From Aquificaceae bacterium (GTDB lineage: Bacteria > Aquificota > Aquificia > Aquificales > Aquificaceae), in assembly GCA_027014185.1 (NCBI GenBank), contig JALWEK010000227.1:1-6211 (forward strand): DNA of 6,211 nucleotides, given 5' to 3'. The position numbers were made by a program, and so were the translations under genes. Below, one piece after another: positions 6,024 through 6,211 of the stretch; within the stretch, counting starts at the first letter, position 1, and the number at the start of each line of letters is the position of its first letter. The notes under the pieces are model-generated. The model searched no databases. It was not told the origin of the DNA and saw nothing but the letters and a program-made list of their open reading frames with translations.

Positions 6024-6035
6024 ACTAAATTTAGT
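6024..6035. repeat. 12-bp perfect palindrome ACTAAATTTAGT upstream of mqnC
   Basis: This fully symmetric AT-rich site lies between the stop of the upstream gene and the mqnC ribosome site, touching a -10-like TAAAAT. It could be an operator for a dimeric regulator. It has no loop and no GC stem, so it is not a terminator. The base content raises the odds of chance. Confidence 0.35.
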
Positions 6036-6036
6036 C

Positions 6037-6211
6037 TCATCTTCCGAGCTGTCTGCATATGTTCAGATGGGCTATCAGCAAAGTGTTTACTCCCTCATTT
6101 TTCAAAATCTCACGGAGAGCAGAGCAACAGAGCTTCACCCTCTCGTCCTCCTTCCTCGAGGGAACGCCCCCGTGGGCGTACCTGCCCAAGATGTGTCCGC
6201 AGTCTATAACC
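6037..6211 (-). CDS. C-terminal end of an unrecognised protein (cut by window edge)
   Basis: On the minus strand a frame open from the right edge encodes 57 residues and ends in TGA at 6039-6037. It begins VIDCGHILGRYAHGG and ends IAHLNICRQLGR. The charged, helix-like middle (SRKEDERVKL then LREIL) and AGG/GAG-rich codons look like the neighbouring genes, and the other two minus frames hit stops within this stretch. There is an open frame on the plus strand too, but its peptide is less protein-like. His, Asp and Cys residues (DCGH, CC) hint at a metal- or redox-linked enzyme, but I cannot name a family. It precedes mqnC by 43 bp and may share its transcript. Confidence 0.6.
   Translation of the reverse strand, partial: VIDCGHILGRYAHGGVPSRKEDERVKLCCSALREILKNEGVNTLLIAHLNICRQLGR

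Noticed and set aside
6059..6211. Plus-strand frame starting MFRWAISK at the right edge
   Set aside because: It is open, but its peptide is Ser/Phe/Pro-rich like other antisense shadows here; the minus frame is more protein-like and matches the direction of all other genes.

Overview
The window is 6.2 kb of compact, moderately G+C-rich bacterial DNA. Every gene I can support lies on the minus strand, so transcription runs from right (6211) to left (1). The sequence suggests a Gram-negative bacterium that makes menaquinone by the futalosine route (mqnC), exports many cysteine-rich and lipid-anchored proteins, and carries a short NPNCST-type aspartate-semialdehyde dehydrogenase. From memory, the Asd N-terminus, the futalosine route and the AGG/GAG-rich codon use fit a thermophilic Aquificota-like organism. 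That placement is an inference and has not been checked against any database.

Layout in the direction of transcription: (1) The C-terminal 57 codons of an unrecognised protein enter from the right edge and stop at 6037. (2) A 43-bp gap follows, holding a 12-bp perfect palindrome and the Shine-Dalgarno site of mqnC. (3) mqnC (5993-4908) encodes cyclic dehypoxanthinyl futalosine synthase, a radical-SAM enzyme. (4) Two bases later comes a 285-aa secreted protein with ten cysteines (4905-4048), of unknown function. (5) A 72-bp AT-rich gap with a 13-bp inverted repeat and a strong Shine-Dalgarno site opens a second transcription unit. (6) That unit has three closely packed genes whose products all begin with lipoprotein signal peptides: a 390-aa lipoprotein with an AT-rich core (3975-2803), a MauG/cytochrome c peroxidase-like di-haem protein (2801-1485), and an alpha/beta hydrolase (1480-599). 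(7) After 31 bp, asd (567-1) begins and runs off the left edge. It has a TATAAT placed so close to its ATG that the message could be leaderless.

The cytoplasmic parts (mqnC, asd) are housekeeping biosynthesis. The striking part is the lipoprotein / di-haem enzyme / hydrolase trio, with gaps of only 1 and 4 bp. The di-haem protein differs from classical cytochrome c peroxidases at two haem-ligand positions: Thr instead of the distal His of the first haem, and His instead of Met or Tyr at the second. MauG relatives modify partner proteins, so the Trp- and Tyr-rich lipoprotein encoded just upstream is a plausible partner or substrate. This is a hypothesis from gene order and residue content. I found no RNA genes, insertion sequences, CRISPR arrays or phage genes, and no gene-free stretch above 300 bp.
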